The position numbers and the translations under genes are program-made. Below the pieces are notes generated by a model that worked only from the letters and a program-made list of their open reading frames with translations, did not search any database and was not told where the DNA came from. Shown here piece by piece: positions 8,040-16,700 of a stretch of DNA of 64,000 nucleotides; position 1 is the first letter of the stretch; every line of letters begins with the position of its first letter. Location: NCBI RefSeq assembly GCF_000429125.1, contig NZ_AUBG01000013.1, positions 1 through 64,000 of the forward strand, written 5' to 3'. The DNA is from Aequorivita capsosiphonis DSM 23843 (GTDB lineage: Bacteria; Bacteroidota; Bacteroidia; Flavobacteriales; Flavobacteriaceae).

Positions 8040-8225
8040 GGAATAGCCTTCCAGGAGTTTATTACTTATGCGGATGGGAAGGATAAAAAGGTACAGTTTC
8101 AGTTACAGATGATTCAAAGAAGTTTGCCAAAGGGAGTGAAGGAGTATTCTACGGCAGACTTGGAGGATAATTTTGAACGGGTTTATGAGGAGGCAAGGTC
8201 TATCTTTAATTCCTCAAAAGAATAA
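8040..8225 (+). pseudogene. C-terminal stump, probably of a conjugative coupling protein (TraG/VirD4-like)
   Basis: About 60 residues (FITYADGKDKKVQF and then ADLEDNFERVYEEARSIF) match the end of the product at 11522-11893 at roughly two thirds of positions. The nucleotide sequences are also clearly related. I take both as tails of a T4SS coupling protein, because Bacteroidota mobC/TraG proteins end in a GEFI-type segment, but I am not certain. The 5' part is replaced by the SRAP fragment at about 8036-8040. Confidence 0.4.
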
Positions 8226-8334
8226 TAATGCCTTTCTAAATTAATAAGTTTTTTTTCTTCTCTAAAATGTGTTATGTCTTGAATTAAAGAGATAACAGTT
8301 ATGTTAAAAGCGAGAAACATAATCTTGTTAATCT

Positions 8335-9402
8335 TCAAATTCTTTTATGGATTTTATCGGCTAAATTATGAATTTCGCCTGCTTCTCGATTCGTAAGAAT
8401 TACGATTGTTAGTTTTTCTTGCGGAAAACTCTTGATGATACATTCATAATTATTTGAGTTGCCATGATGAATATGACTTTCGATTTTATTACCGTTCCAT
8501 TTTAAATGACCTAACGGAGATTGAGTGTTAATTTCAGGTAAATCGAGAAACTCTTTAGAAAGCGTTTTTAGAGACTTTTTACTTATGACTTTAAAATTTT
8601 CTAAATGATGAAACCAATTATAAATATCTCTAGGAGTACTACTCAACAAAACAAAGTCAATCGCTATATTGTAATGATCTTCTTTATACTCTGAATTGAA
8701 GGGAATTGCCATTTTAGTCCTATCTATATATGGATATTCTGATTTAAAGACGGTTTGCTCCATTTTTGCTGGAGCCAATAAATTCTTTTCTGCATAATCT
8801 GAAAATTTTTGACCCGAAATGGCTTCCACAATTTTTATAAGCAGTACTGGGTTGTATGTTGAGTATAGGTAATTTGTGCCGGGTTTAAATTCAAGATTTT
8901 TTATAGAACACAACGAATTAATTAGATGCTTTTCTTTAACCACAGTATTATTTTCAAATATATTTCCCCAAGTTACATTTGGCAATCCACTGGTATATTG
9001 GAGCAGGTTTTTTACGGTTATATCTTTTGACCAATCAGGAAGCTCCTTTAGATACTCATTAATAGGATCGCTTAACTTCAATTTCCCCATTTCTTCTAAT
9101 TGCATTATCGCTACACCTGGAAACTCTTTAAATACAGAACCTAAATTAAACCGGTAGTGTTTGTTTAAAACCTGAGTCTTTGAACCATCCACATAGCCGT
9201 AAGATTTTTCAAATATGATTTTTTGGTTTTTAACTACCAACACGCTACCATTCAGGTTTCCTTTTTGATTTTCAGCGGTTAGTATGGAATCTAATTCGGT
9301 CTTAACAATGGAATTTTGGGCAATTCCTGAGCTATAGATACTTATACAGCAAATAAATGAGATTAGTAAAACACGTAGATTTATTAAGATAGTTGAAATC
9401 AT
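8335..9402 (-). CDS. exported serine hydrolase of the class C beta-lactamase/DD-peptidase fold
   Basis: The product has an N-terminal hydrophobic signal (MISTILINLRVLL to SGIAQ). The active-site motif S-V-F-K follows in FNLGSVFKEF, with TSGLPN and FKPGTNYLYST matching the second motif region. There the usual YxN reads YST, so the Asn is replaced. HHGNSN near the C-terminus stands for the HxG motif. Family members are peptidases, esterases or lactamases; substrate unknown. I chose the ATG at 9402 because the signal peptide begins there. An in-frame ATG at 9432 would add ten residues. About 180 bases separate it from the divergent kinase gene. Confidence 0.85.
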   Translation of the reverse strand: MISTILINLRVLLISFICCISIYSSGIAQNSIVKTELDSILTAENQKGNLNGSVLVVKNQKIIFEKSYGYVDGSKTQVLNKHYRFNLGSVFKEFPGVAIMQLEEMGKLKLSDPINEYLKELPDWSKDITVKNLLQYTSGLPNVTWGNIFENNTVVKEKHLINSLCSIKNLEFKPGTNYLYSTYNPVLLIKIVEAISGQKFSDYAEKNLLAPAKMEQTVFKSEYPYIDRTKMAIPFNSEYKEDHYNIAIDFVLLSSTPRDIYNWFHHLENFKVISKKSLKTLSKEFLDLPEINTQSPLGHLKWNGNKIESHIHHGNSNNYECIIKSFPQEKLTIVILTNREAGEIHNLADKIHKRI

Positions 9403-9688
9403 AATGATTAATTTTCTATAACAAAAATGCAAAAAGGGTTTGATATTCTAATCAAAAGCTACAAAATAGACCTTTTGACTTATACATTGGCGGTTCTTTG
9501 CGTCTTGTTAAATTTGTCATCTTTGTTGTTTTATTCATAGGGAGAAACAACGAATTCGTCTTCAAAAGCACAATCCATTGTAAAAAATAAATTATTTTAA
9601 ACGTTTTAAAACTTATGGTATTTATCAACTAACAAACATTTCAAGGTTTAAAAAGCATATCCTTTTTTGGTTATTTGCTTTTTTCAGT

Positions 9689-10696
9689 ATGGTAATAACC
9701 GGAACTGTACCTTTAGAGGACTTTCCAGTTGTGAATGAATTTTTAGTAGATAAATTTAGGAGAATTTTTTTTTATGCACTTACCTTCATACCTTTTCAGA
9801 TATTCGCTACTTATCTAATTGCATACATCATTATCCCAAAATTCATACTCAAAAAAAAATATTTATGGGGTGCAACTATAATTATTATAAGTGCTTATAT
9901 ATTGTCGGTAACATTAAGAATCACAATGGTTCATCTTACAGAACCACTTATTAGAACTCCACCCTTTTCCAAAGAGTCAATCACTGAAATCCTTATTAAC
10001 GTACCCTTCTTATTCTTTAAATATACAATCAGATTATATCAGATTGTATTCATATTTTTACTCATAAAATACTTTTTAGATTATAAAAAGCAAAAGGAGG
10101 AGAACTTATTGTTAGATAAAGCTAAAATAGAAACCGAACTAAAAATGTTGAAAATGCAACTCAACCCTCATTTTTTATTTAATACGCTCAATAATATATA
10201 TTCTTTGGCCTTAATTAAATCAGACCAAGCTCCGATTGCCTTAGAAAAGCTCTCGAAAATCCTTGATTACATTATTTATGATGGTGAAAAAAAATATATA
10301 CCCTTAAAAAAGGAAATTGACCTAATTGAAAATTTTATCGAGTTGAAAGAATTGAGTTATCCATCTTTAAAAGTTACTTTTGAAAAAAATGTATCTCAAA
10401 ATTTACAAGTTGTACCCTTGCTTTTACTGTCGTTAGTTGAGAATGCTTTCAAACATTCAGCAACTAAAAAAGGGACAATTTCTACTGTTGGAATTGAACT
10501 AAAATCTTCTGGGAGTAAAATACTTTTCAATATATGGAATACGAAAGGATCAGATTTGAAAATAAAAAAAAGTGAGTTAGGAAATAAAAACTTGATTAAA
10601 CAATTAAGTTTAACTTATGGTTCAAATTCTGAAATAGAGTTTGAAGATATGTGTGACCTATACCGAGTTAAATTAACCATAGATACAAATTTATGA
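9689..10696 (+). CDS. LytS/YehU-type sensor histidine kinase
   Basis: The protein has four predicted membrane helices in its first 130 residues, a short coiled linker, and the His_kinase domain with LKMLKMQLNPHFLFNTLNNI, whose HF supplies the phospho-acceptor. The ATPase N-box is LVENAFKHS. It would phosphorylate the response regulator encoded next, with which it overlaps by 4 bases (ATGA). The start is uncertain. The frame is open back to 9584 and encodes part of the first membrane helix upstream of the only ATG (HILFWLFAFFSM). Either a non-ATG start upstream or a small upstream change is likely. Confidence 0.88.
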   Translation: MVITGTVPLEDFPVVNEFLVDKFRRIFFYALTFIPFQIFATYLIAYIIIPKFILKKKYLWGATIIIISAYILSVTLRITMVHLTEPLIRTPPFSKESITEILINVPFLFFKYTIRLYQIVFIFLLIKYFLDYKKQKEENLLLDKAKIETELKMLKMQLNPHFLFNTLNNIYSLALIKSDQAPIALEKLSKILDYIIYDGEKKYIPLKKEIDLIENFIELKELSYPSLKVTFEKNVSQNLQVVPLLLLSLVENAFKHSATKKGTISTVGIELKSSGSKILFNIWNTKGSDLKIKKSELGNKNLIKQLSLTYGSNSEIEFEDMCDLYRVKLTIDTNL

Positions 10697-11409
10697 CTAC
10701 TAAATGTTTAATTGTAGATGATGAGCCTTTGGCAATAAAACTAATAGAAAATCATTTATCCAAATTCAAAACTTTTCAAGTAGCTGGAACTTGTGATTCT
10801 GGAATTGAGGCTTTTGAATTTTTGAAAACAGAACAGGTTGATCTAATTTTTTTAGATATTAATTTACCTGAATTGAGTGGATTGGATTTTCTGAAAAGTT
10901 TAGAAAATCCACCTAAAATCATTTTAACCACTGCATATCGAGAATATGCGGCTGAAAGCTATGAACTGGATGTTGTAGATTATTTGCTAAAACCAATAAC
11001 CTTTAAAAGGTTTCTAAAAGCAATTGACCGTTTCAGTAGTAAGTTGAAAACCAATAATGATGAAACAACTAACCTTAATTCATCCGAATATATAATTTTA
11101 AAATCGGGCAATGATCATATTAAGATTGTACTTTCTGAAGTCTTATTTGTTGAAAGCTTTAAGGATTATATAGATATTCAAGTGAATGAAACTAAATATA
11201 CTGTAAAATATAAGATAGGAGATTTTGAAAAAAGGCTAAATAAGCACCCGTTTCGTAGAGTACATAAATCATATATTGTGAATGAAGGAAGAATAACCTC
11301 ATTTAATAGAAACCACTTGATGGTCGATAAATTTGAAATACCTATTGGTATTAGTTATAAAAGCGAAGTCTTTAAGTTATTAGATAGAATTAAAAGTAAA
11401 AGCCAGTAA
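10693..11409 (+). CDS. LytTR-family response regulator
   Basis: The 238-residue protein has a receiver domain at residues 3-115 (IVDDEPLA with the acidic pair, phospho-acceptor Asp in LIFLDINLPELSG, switch residues TTAYREYA, Lys in LLKPI). A C-terminal LytTR DNA-binding domain follows at about 135-235 (ILKSGNDHIKI, then FRRVHKSYIVN). It overlaps the kinase gene and forms with it a classic Bacteroidota two-component pair. Targets are not apparent; the divergent serine hydrolase is a plausible neighbour target. Confidence 0.94.
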   Translation: MTTKCLIVDDEPLAIKLIENHLSKFKTFQVAGTCDSGIEAFEFLKTEQVDLIFLDINLPELSGLDFLKSLENPPKIILTTAYREYAAESYELDVVDYLLKPITFKRFLKAIDRFSSKLKTNNDETTNLNSSEYIILKSGNDHIKIVLSEVLFVESFKDYIDIQVNETKYTVKYKIGDFEKRLNKHPFRRVHKSYIVNEGRITSFNRNHLMVDKFEIPIGISYKSEVFKLLDRIKSKSQ

Positions 11410-11521
11410 ATTACATTCTTAAAAAACATTGTTTTACAAGTTGAACCCAATTGAGATGATTAAATGAGCATTGAAATTAATAGACAATTAAATCAGTGAA
11501 TTTTAAATTGCGATCTCAATT

Positions 11522-11893
11522 TTGAAAAAATTGAGTAACCTTTCCTATCAATTCTCCCGTAAAGTCAAGGCTCCGGACACTGCTAAATATTACGAACGCT
11601 TTTTTGAGATTGTTAAAGATCCAACCAAAAGTATAAGTCGGGGCCATAAGCTCGATTTTGATACACGAATTACGACAGGAGAGAAGGAGATTCCAAAAAT
11701 TCCAGCAGATATCTTTTTTCGGTTGAAGCAGGGAGAGTTTATTACTTATTCCGATGGAAAGGATAAAAAGGTCCAGTTTAAACTTTCAAAAATTGAAAGG
11801 AAATTACCTAGCAAAATTCATACTTATACAGAGGCTGATTTAGAAGGAAATTTTGAACGGATTTATAATGAGGATCGGTCGATTTTTAGATAA
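11522..11893 (+). pseudogene. C-terminal fragment, probably of a conjugative coupling protein (TraG/VirD4-like)
   Basis: The 123-residue frame opens with a TTG and has no clear ribosome site, so it looks like a truncated tail. It contains FEIVKDPTKSISRGHK, DFDTRITTGEKEIPKI and FFRLKQGEFITYSDGKDKK. This resembles the C-terminal segment of TraG/MobC coupling proteins. The last 55 residues match the stump at 8040-8225. The two copies bracket the serine hydrolase and LytS/LytTR genes. The family assignment is from memory and only moderately sure. Confidence 0.45.
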
Positions 11894-11954
11894 AGCACAA
11901 TTCAGTGCTAACAATTGTCAATAATTTTTTCTTTAAAATGGGGTTATAAAAACT

Positions 11955-11962
11955 TATATTTG
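11955..11962 (+). promoter_or_regulatory. putative -7 promoter element
   Basis: TATATTTG matches TAnnTTTG and lies 25 bases before the ATG at 11987, supporting that ATG as the original start of the following gene. Confidence 0.4.
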
Positions 11963-11986
11963 TTTGGATATATATAAATATAAGTA

Positions 11987-12895
11987 ATGCAAGAAACCAC
12001 TTTTGATAAAATATCAAAACTAACAGGAATGAATTCAAAGCTATCGGAAATGACAAAAATATCCAACCGATTTGTTATACCCTAAAGTTTGCACCAAATG
12101 ATTGAGACACAAAACAAATTCAAAGCCCTTCTTCCGGAAATTGACATTCCTACATACAATTTCCCAAAATTTGATTTTCCAGAGTTTAAACCATTTATGA
12201 ATGTTGAATTTCTTGAAAGTTTAAGGGAAATCGGAAAAATTGGCGAGCGATTAAGAAATAATCCTGAATTGCAATTTGGATTTATAACTGATTTGGAAAT
12301 TCTAAATTTGAAATCTGCCGAGGAATTTAAAGCGAGTTTAGTTTGTGATTTGACCGATGAAGATATAAATGCCAAGGAAGAAATTTTGAGTGAAAATCTC
12401 ATTCCATATTTACAAGAACTTGGACTTGAAAATCTTTGGTTCGGCGCAAATTATGCCCTTGAAAGTAATTCAAATCCTGACAGGTTAAGACATTGTCTAA
12501 TTTCTTTGCGAACAATTTTAGAATATCTAATCGACGATGTTTTGGCACCAATTGCGATATTGAAAGATTCTGAAATGTTTGAAAAAGAATTTCGTAAATA
12601 CAAAAATGGCAAACAAAAACTAATCCGCGTCCGAATAAATAGAGAACAAAAAATTGAGTTCTTTACATCACAATTTCAATTTGGAATGTTGGAGGACTTT
12701 ACTAAAAATGAAATAAAATATGTATGTGATTGCTATTCAATTTTATGTAACGTTCACCAACCAAATATTGGTATTACCGAAAATCAAGTAAGAAGTCTAA
12801 AAGTTAAAACTGGAATTACAATTTGGTTATTGGCATATTTGAATGAAATAATAAATTGTGAAAGCACCACATACAATGGAGACCGCTCCAAGTAA
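11987..12895 (+). pseudogene. unknown HEPN-like gene split by an in-frame stop
   Basis: The frame starting at ATG 11987 encodes 32 residues (ETTFDKISKL, NSKLSEMTKISNRF) and meets TAA at 12083-12085. It then continues in the same frame for 268 residues from 12089 (first ATG 12098). The upstream part carries the promoter motif and reads as the natural N-terminus, so I infer one gene with a nonsense codon. Reinitiation at 12098 remains possible. The C-terminal half is helical, with LISLRTILEYLIDDVL and YSILCNVHQPN, reminiscent of HEPN/Abi_C-type defence proteins, but I do not recognise the family. It is followed 81 bases later by a nuclease gene. Confidence 0.55.
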
Positions 12896-12976
12896 GTTTT
12901 CAACAACTTAAAAAGGAGTCTTTTTAAGCAAGCAGGTCAACCAGTTAATTACACGAATCAAGATTGAATAAAATCA

Positions 12977-14689
12977 ATGAGTTACAATCCCACTGATATA
13001 TTTACATACGACGAACTGAAGAAAATCATCAAATCGAATGAAATCAATGAGGACGTTATTATTAGAGGCGAAACTATTAAAAGTCTGGATGATGTAGAAA
13101 AAGTAAACGGGTTTCTTGGATTTAGTGATGCAGGCATTGAAAGTCTCGGAACTTTAAAAGAGGTCAAAAATAATTTTTTCATCAGCTCATTTACCACATA
13201 TTCTAACCTCAAATCATTGAATGAGTTAGAATTTGTAGGTGGAGATATGATTTTACGCTACTCAAATATTCAAGACTTGGGTGCATTAAAAAAAGTCGGT
13301 GGAAAAGTAAGTTTAAGAGACACCAAAATTGAAAATTTAGGCTCATTGGAATTTGTGGGCGGAGATTTGTATCTGCCAAAAAGGATTGAGAAAGAAGTTG
13401 ACCTTTCAAAAGTAACAGTAAAAGGAAAAGTCAAATTTTGGAATGACTGTAAAAAACGAGAAAAATTAGTTCCAAAAAGCGAAATGGGATTTTATGATTA
13501 TGAAAGTCCAATTCCACACTGGAATCATAAATATATTTACTCATACAACGAGATAAGGGAAGCAAATCCCGGACAAGCAAAATTCTACAGAATCTACAAG
13601 CAGCATTTTCTTAATCATCAATACATTGATGTGAAAGGAAATGATAACTACACGTTTATTCTCTTTTTCGATTTGTTGCAAAACCATAATTCTAACACTA
13701 AAGAGGTGCAGAACCATTTAGATAATCTTGTAAAGTATTATCCAATAACCAAATCGTATGGGCAGTCTGCAATAATTGAACAATTGGAAAGTGCTGATAA
13801 TTATGAAAAATCTTGGGAGCTGATCAATCAAAATGAATATATCAGTATCAAAACGATACTTGAATATGAACAGAAACTTAATCGTGAACTTCTCAATGGC
13901 GAACTTATAACTAAACTTGGTGGATATAGTCACTTAACCGAATTCGGTCAAAACAATATTAAAGACATCAAACCATTTGCAGGCAGGCAGCTTGAATTGT
14001 ATAAACAGGAAAAAGGAAGTAGGTTTTTCGATTTATTCTTTGAAAATGGCCAGCCTATTAAAATTAAAAAGGAAGTTGACTTAGCGCCAAAAAAATCACT
14101 TTTAAGTTTTTTGAAAAAGCAAAAGTCAGAATTTATCTATGAGTACAGCTCTGAATATTATAAAAATTTCTTTTTGTCCAATGCAGAATATGAGCATTAC
14201 AAGGGGATAGATGATTATCAGGCAGAATCCGGTTATATCAATTCATTACCTCACGTAGTTGAAAAATCGATTTTTAATCAATTCCGACTGATATTGAAAC
14301 AAGCAGAAGATGTATTTCGTGAAGAAATAGGAATGCCAAAAGTAGGGGAAGGTTGGATTAGCGAAACAGAACTTTTTTATAAAATCTCAGATTATTTTAA
14401 AGCGGAAGAAGTTATACATCACGCTTCACCGAAGTGGCTTGGTCGCCAGCATTTGGACATTTATCTTCCAAAGCTGAATATTGGAATTGAATATCAAGGT
14501 GCTCAACATTATGAGCCAATTGAAATTTTTGGTGGTCAAGAAGCCTTTGAAAGAACTGTAGAAAGAGACATAAGAAAAAAGCAACTTTGTGAAAAACATA
14601 ATTGCGTTTTAATCTATGCAGACAAAGGATATGATTTAGATGCAATTCTTAAAACAATTGAAGGTATAAAGAATAGCGAAGAAGATTAA
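12977..14689 (+). CDS. leucine-rich-repeat-like protein with C-terminal Vsr-type nuclease domain
   Basis: The 570-residue protein starts with about 150 residues of short repeats (SLGTLKEVKNNF, LNELEFVGGDM, LGALKKVGGKV, LGSLEFVGGDL), each a strand-turn unit of the bacterial LRR-like kind. A helical middle follows. The C-terminus holds a PD-(D/E)XK domain: Glu in WISETELF, then D494 in LDIYLP, E505 and Q507 in IGIEYQGAQH, and RDIRKKQLC as the basic helix. This E-D-ExQ set is the plan of Vsr-like and homing-type DNA nucleases. The repeats could bind protein or nucleic acid. A defence role is inferred from the neighbourhood, not proven. Confidence 0.8.
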   Translation: MSYNPTDIFTYDELKKIIKSNEINEDVIIRGETIKSLDDVEKVNGFLGFSDAGIESLGTLKEVKNNFFISSFTTYSNLKSLNELEFVGGDMILRYSNIQDLGALKKVGGKVSLRDTKIENLGSLEFVGGDLYLPKRIEKEVDLSKVTVKGKVKFWNDCKKREKLVPKSEMGFYDYESPIPHWNHKYIYSYNEIREANPGQAKFYRIYKQHFLNHQYIDVKGNDNYTFILFFDLLQNHNSNTKEVQNHLDNLVKYYPITKSYGQSAIIEQLESADNYEKSWELINQNEYISIKTILEYEQKLNRELLNGELITKLGGYSHLTEFGQNNIKDIKPFAGRQLELYKQEKGSRFFDLFFENGQPIKIKKEVDLAPKKSLLSFLKKQKSEFIYEYSSEYYKNFFLSNAEYEHYKGIDDYQAESGYINSLPHVVEKSIFNQFRLILKQAEDVFREEIGMPKVGEGWISETELFYKISDYFKAEEVIHHASPKWLGRQHLDIYLPKLNIGIEYQGAQHYEPIEIFGGQEAFERTVERDIRKKQLCEKHNCVLIYADKGYDLDAILKTIEGIKNSEED

Positions 14690-14818
14690 GATGTAGACAA
14701 ACCTTTTCTTTCTTTAACTAATAACTTTCCAACAGTATAAAGACCTAATAATGTACATAGAGAAACTAATAATGAAACAGTTATTGTTTCTATTAGTCAA
14801 GTAAATAATGGAAAAAAC

Positions 14819-14850
14819 TTGACAAATAATACTTAAAATTATTATCTTTG
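14819..14850 (+). promoter_or_regulatory. promoter of the AbiEi/AbiEii pair
   Basis: TTG at 14819-14821 and TATCTTTG at 14843-14850 match the Bacteroidota -33/-7 promoter pattern (TTG and TAnnTTTG, about 21 bases between). The ATG follows 13 bases later. Such a short leader suits a toxin-antitoxin operon. Confidence 0.55.
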
Positions 14851-14863
14851 TACTATTAGAATT

Positions 14864-15589
14864 ATGAATATAACAACATCCATAAAAACTAAAGTTGCTC
14901 GTATAGATACTGGAGAGGTATTTACATACGATACTTTGTCTATTCCTCAAAGTGAATTTTCTGCTGCAGCTAAAGCTTTAAGCCGATTGGTTGCTAATGG
15001 GGTTATCAAGAGATATAAAAATGGGATGTATTATAAACCCAAGCAAACTGTTTTTGGAGAACTAAAGCCAAGAGAAGATGTATTGCTGAAAAATTACCTC
15101 TTCGAAAACGATAAACAAATTGCTTATATAACCGGAGTTCGATTATACAATCAACTTGGCCTAACCACTCAGGTTCCTAACGTTGTGAGATTGGCAAGTA
15201 AGGATAAAGAGATAAAGACAAAAATTGGAAGCCTTATTATAAAACCTGCCAAGAGTTACGTTCCTGTTACGAAAAAGATTGTACCATTATTGCAGCTCTT
15301 GGACGTAATAAAGGATTTTAAGAACATTCCAGATATGGATCAAAAGGTAGGGATTGATTTTCTAAAGAAAAAGATTGATAACCTTTCGGATGAAGATAAA
15401 GAAAAGCTGACCAGTTTTGCGAAAGCATACCCACCAAAGGTTAGGGCTTTGTTGGGAGCAATTCTTGAAGTTCTTTCACTTGACCAATTGAGCGAATCCC
15501 TAAAAGAAACCATTAATTATTTAAGCAGTTATGAATTTGGAATATCTCAAAAAACACTGTCTACTATCTCAAACTGGAACATCACCTAA
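14864..15589 (+). CDS. AbiEi-like antitoxin (DUF6088 family)
   Basis: The 241-residue protein has an N-terminal winged-helix segment (GEVFTYDTL, ALSRLVANGVIKRYKNGMYYK), followed by the AbiEi-type domain (YITGVRLYNQLGLTTQVPN). This is the plan of DUF6088 antitoxins, which repress their own operon and neutralise the partner nucleotidyltransferase without a stable complex (type IV). Its stop overlaps the start of the toxin gene (TAATG). The helical C-terminal 80 residues may be a dimerisation part. It looks intact. Confidence 0.88.
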   Translation: MNITTSIKTKVARIDTGEVFTYDTLSIPQSEFSAAAKALSRLVANGVIKRYKNGMYYKPKQTVFGELKPREDVLLKNYLFENDKQIAYITGVRLYNQLGLTTQVPNVVRLASKDKEIKTKIGSLIIKPAKSYVPVTKKIVPLLQLLDVIKDFKNIPDMDQKVGIDFLKKKIDNLSDEDKEKLTSFAKAYPPKVRALLGAILEVLSLDQLSESLKETINYLSSYEFGISQKTLSTISNWNIT

Positions 15590-16566
15590 TGAAATTACAC
15601 AACTATAAAGATGCCTTTGAGGGTGCTATCGTAGCAACTGCACAACATTTTAAAATTTCCGAAGTCTATATCGAAAAAGATTACTGGGTAACTTTCGCAC
15701 TCAAGCAAATCTTTACGAATGCTAATTCCAAGGAAATCGCAGTTTTTAAAGGTGGAACTTCTCTTTCCAAATGCTTCGGTATTATCGACCGTTTTTCAGA
15801 AGATATTGATATAGTGGTTATCAAGGAAGAAGACGAAACGGATAATTCTTTAAAACGAAAACTAAAAAAAGTAACCAGTGTTTTAGAAACAGTTATGACG
15901 GTAATTCCCAATCATCCATTGGAGAACAAACGTGGAAAAATTAGAAAGATAGTCTATGGTTATGATAAAGTAGGAGTTAAAGGAACGTATGGCCAAGTGA
16001 GGGACCAAATTGTATTGGAAGTTTCAAGTCTTGGTAATTCACATCCTTCTGAAAAAGTCGAAATACATTCAATGATTACAGAATTTATTGCCACAACCAA
16101 TAATCCAGATCTTATCAAGGAATACCAACTTGAACCTTTTAAGGTAAATGTAATCAGTATCGAGCGTACTTTTTGCGAAAAGATAATAAGCCTGGTCAGG
16201 TTTTCATATACTGAAAACCCTTTGGACGATTTGGCTAATAAAGTCCGTCACACCTACGATTTGCATCAATTGCTACAGGAAAAGAGAATTTCTTCATTTT
16301 TAAAATTAGATGATTTTGAAACGATGCTTATACAAGTTGGAAAAGATGATGATAAAGCGATACCCAATGACAAAGAATGGCTGTCCAAACACCCATCAGA
16401 ATCGTTGTTCTTCAGTGAAACGGAGAAAGTATGGGATACTGTAAGCAAGACTTATACCGGCTCGTTTAAGGATTTGCTTACCGGAGAATTGCCTGATGAA
16501 AAGGATGTGCTTGAATCTTTGAGGATGATTGGGTCAAGGCTAAAAGAGATAAAATGGAAAATCTAA
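15589..16566 (+). CDS. AbiEii/AbiGii-type nucleotidyltransferase toxin
   Basis: The 325-residue protein contains the nucleotidyltransferase signature FKGGTSLSKCFGIIDRFSED followed by IDIVV. The GGTSLSK loop binds the nucleotide and the D-x-D-type acidic residues (EDIDI) bind metal. The RTFCEKIISLVRFS segment and the C-terminal helical region match AbiEii toxins, which modify tRNA or lock GTP and halt growth on phage infection. It overlaps the antitoxin gene by one base. A dead AbiEii tail of another copy lies at 61360-61662. Confidence 0.92.
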   Translation: MKLHNYKDAFEGAIVATAQHFKISEVYIEKDYWVTFALKQIFTNANSKEIAVFKGGTSLSKCFGIIDRFSEDIDIVVIKEEDETDNSLKRKLKKVTSVLETVMTVIPNHPLENKRGKIRKIVYGYDKVGVKGTYGQVRDQIVLEVSSLGNSHPSEKVEIHSMITEFIATTNNPDLIKEYQLEPFKVNVISIERTFCEKIISLVRFSYTENPLDDLANKVRHTYDLHQLLQEKRISSFLKLDDFETMLIQVGKDDDKAIPNDKEWLSKHPSESLFFSETEKVWDTVSKTYTGSFKDLLTGELPDEKDVLESLRMIGSRLKEIKWKI

Positions 16567-16700
16567 AAGTAGCAATAGAATGAGCAAACAGTATACGATC
16601 TAATCTGACCAGTAATGATAAAAATCATATAGACGTTACTCTATCAAAGCTCATTTACATTATTAAACTGGAAACTCACGAAATAAAATTGTTTAAAATT

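Noticed and set aside
8335-9402. A beta-lactam resistance gene
   Set aside because: The fold is shared by many peptidases and esterases, and the YxN motif is altered (YST). Resistance cannot be inferred.
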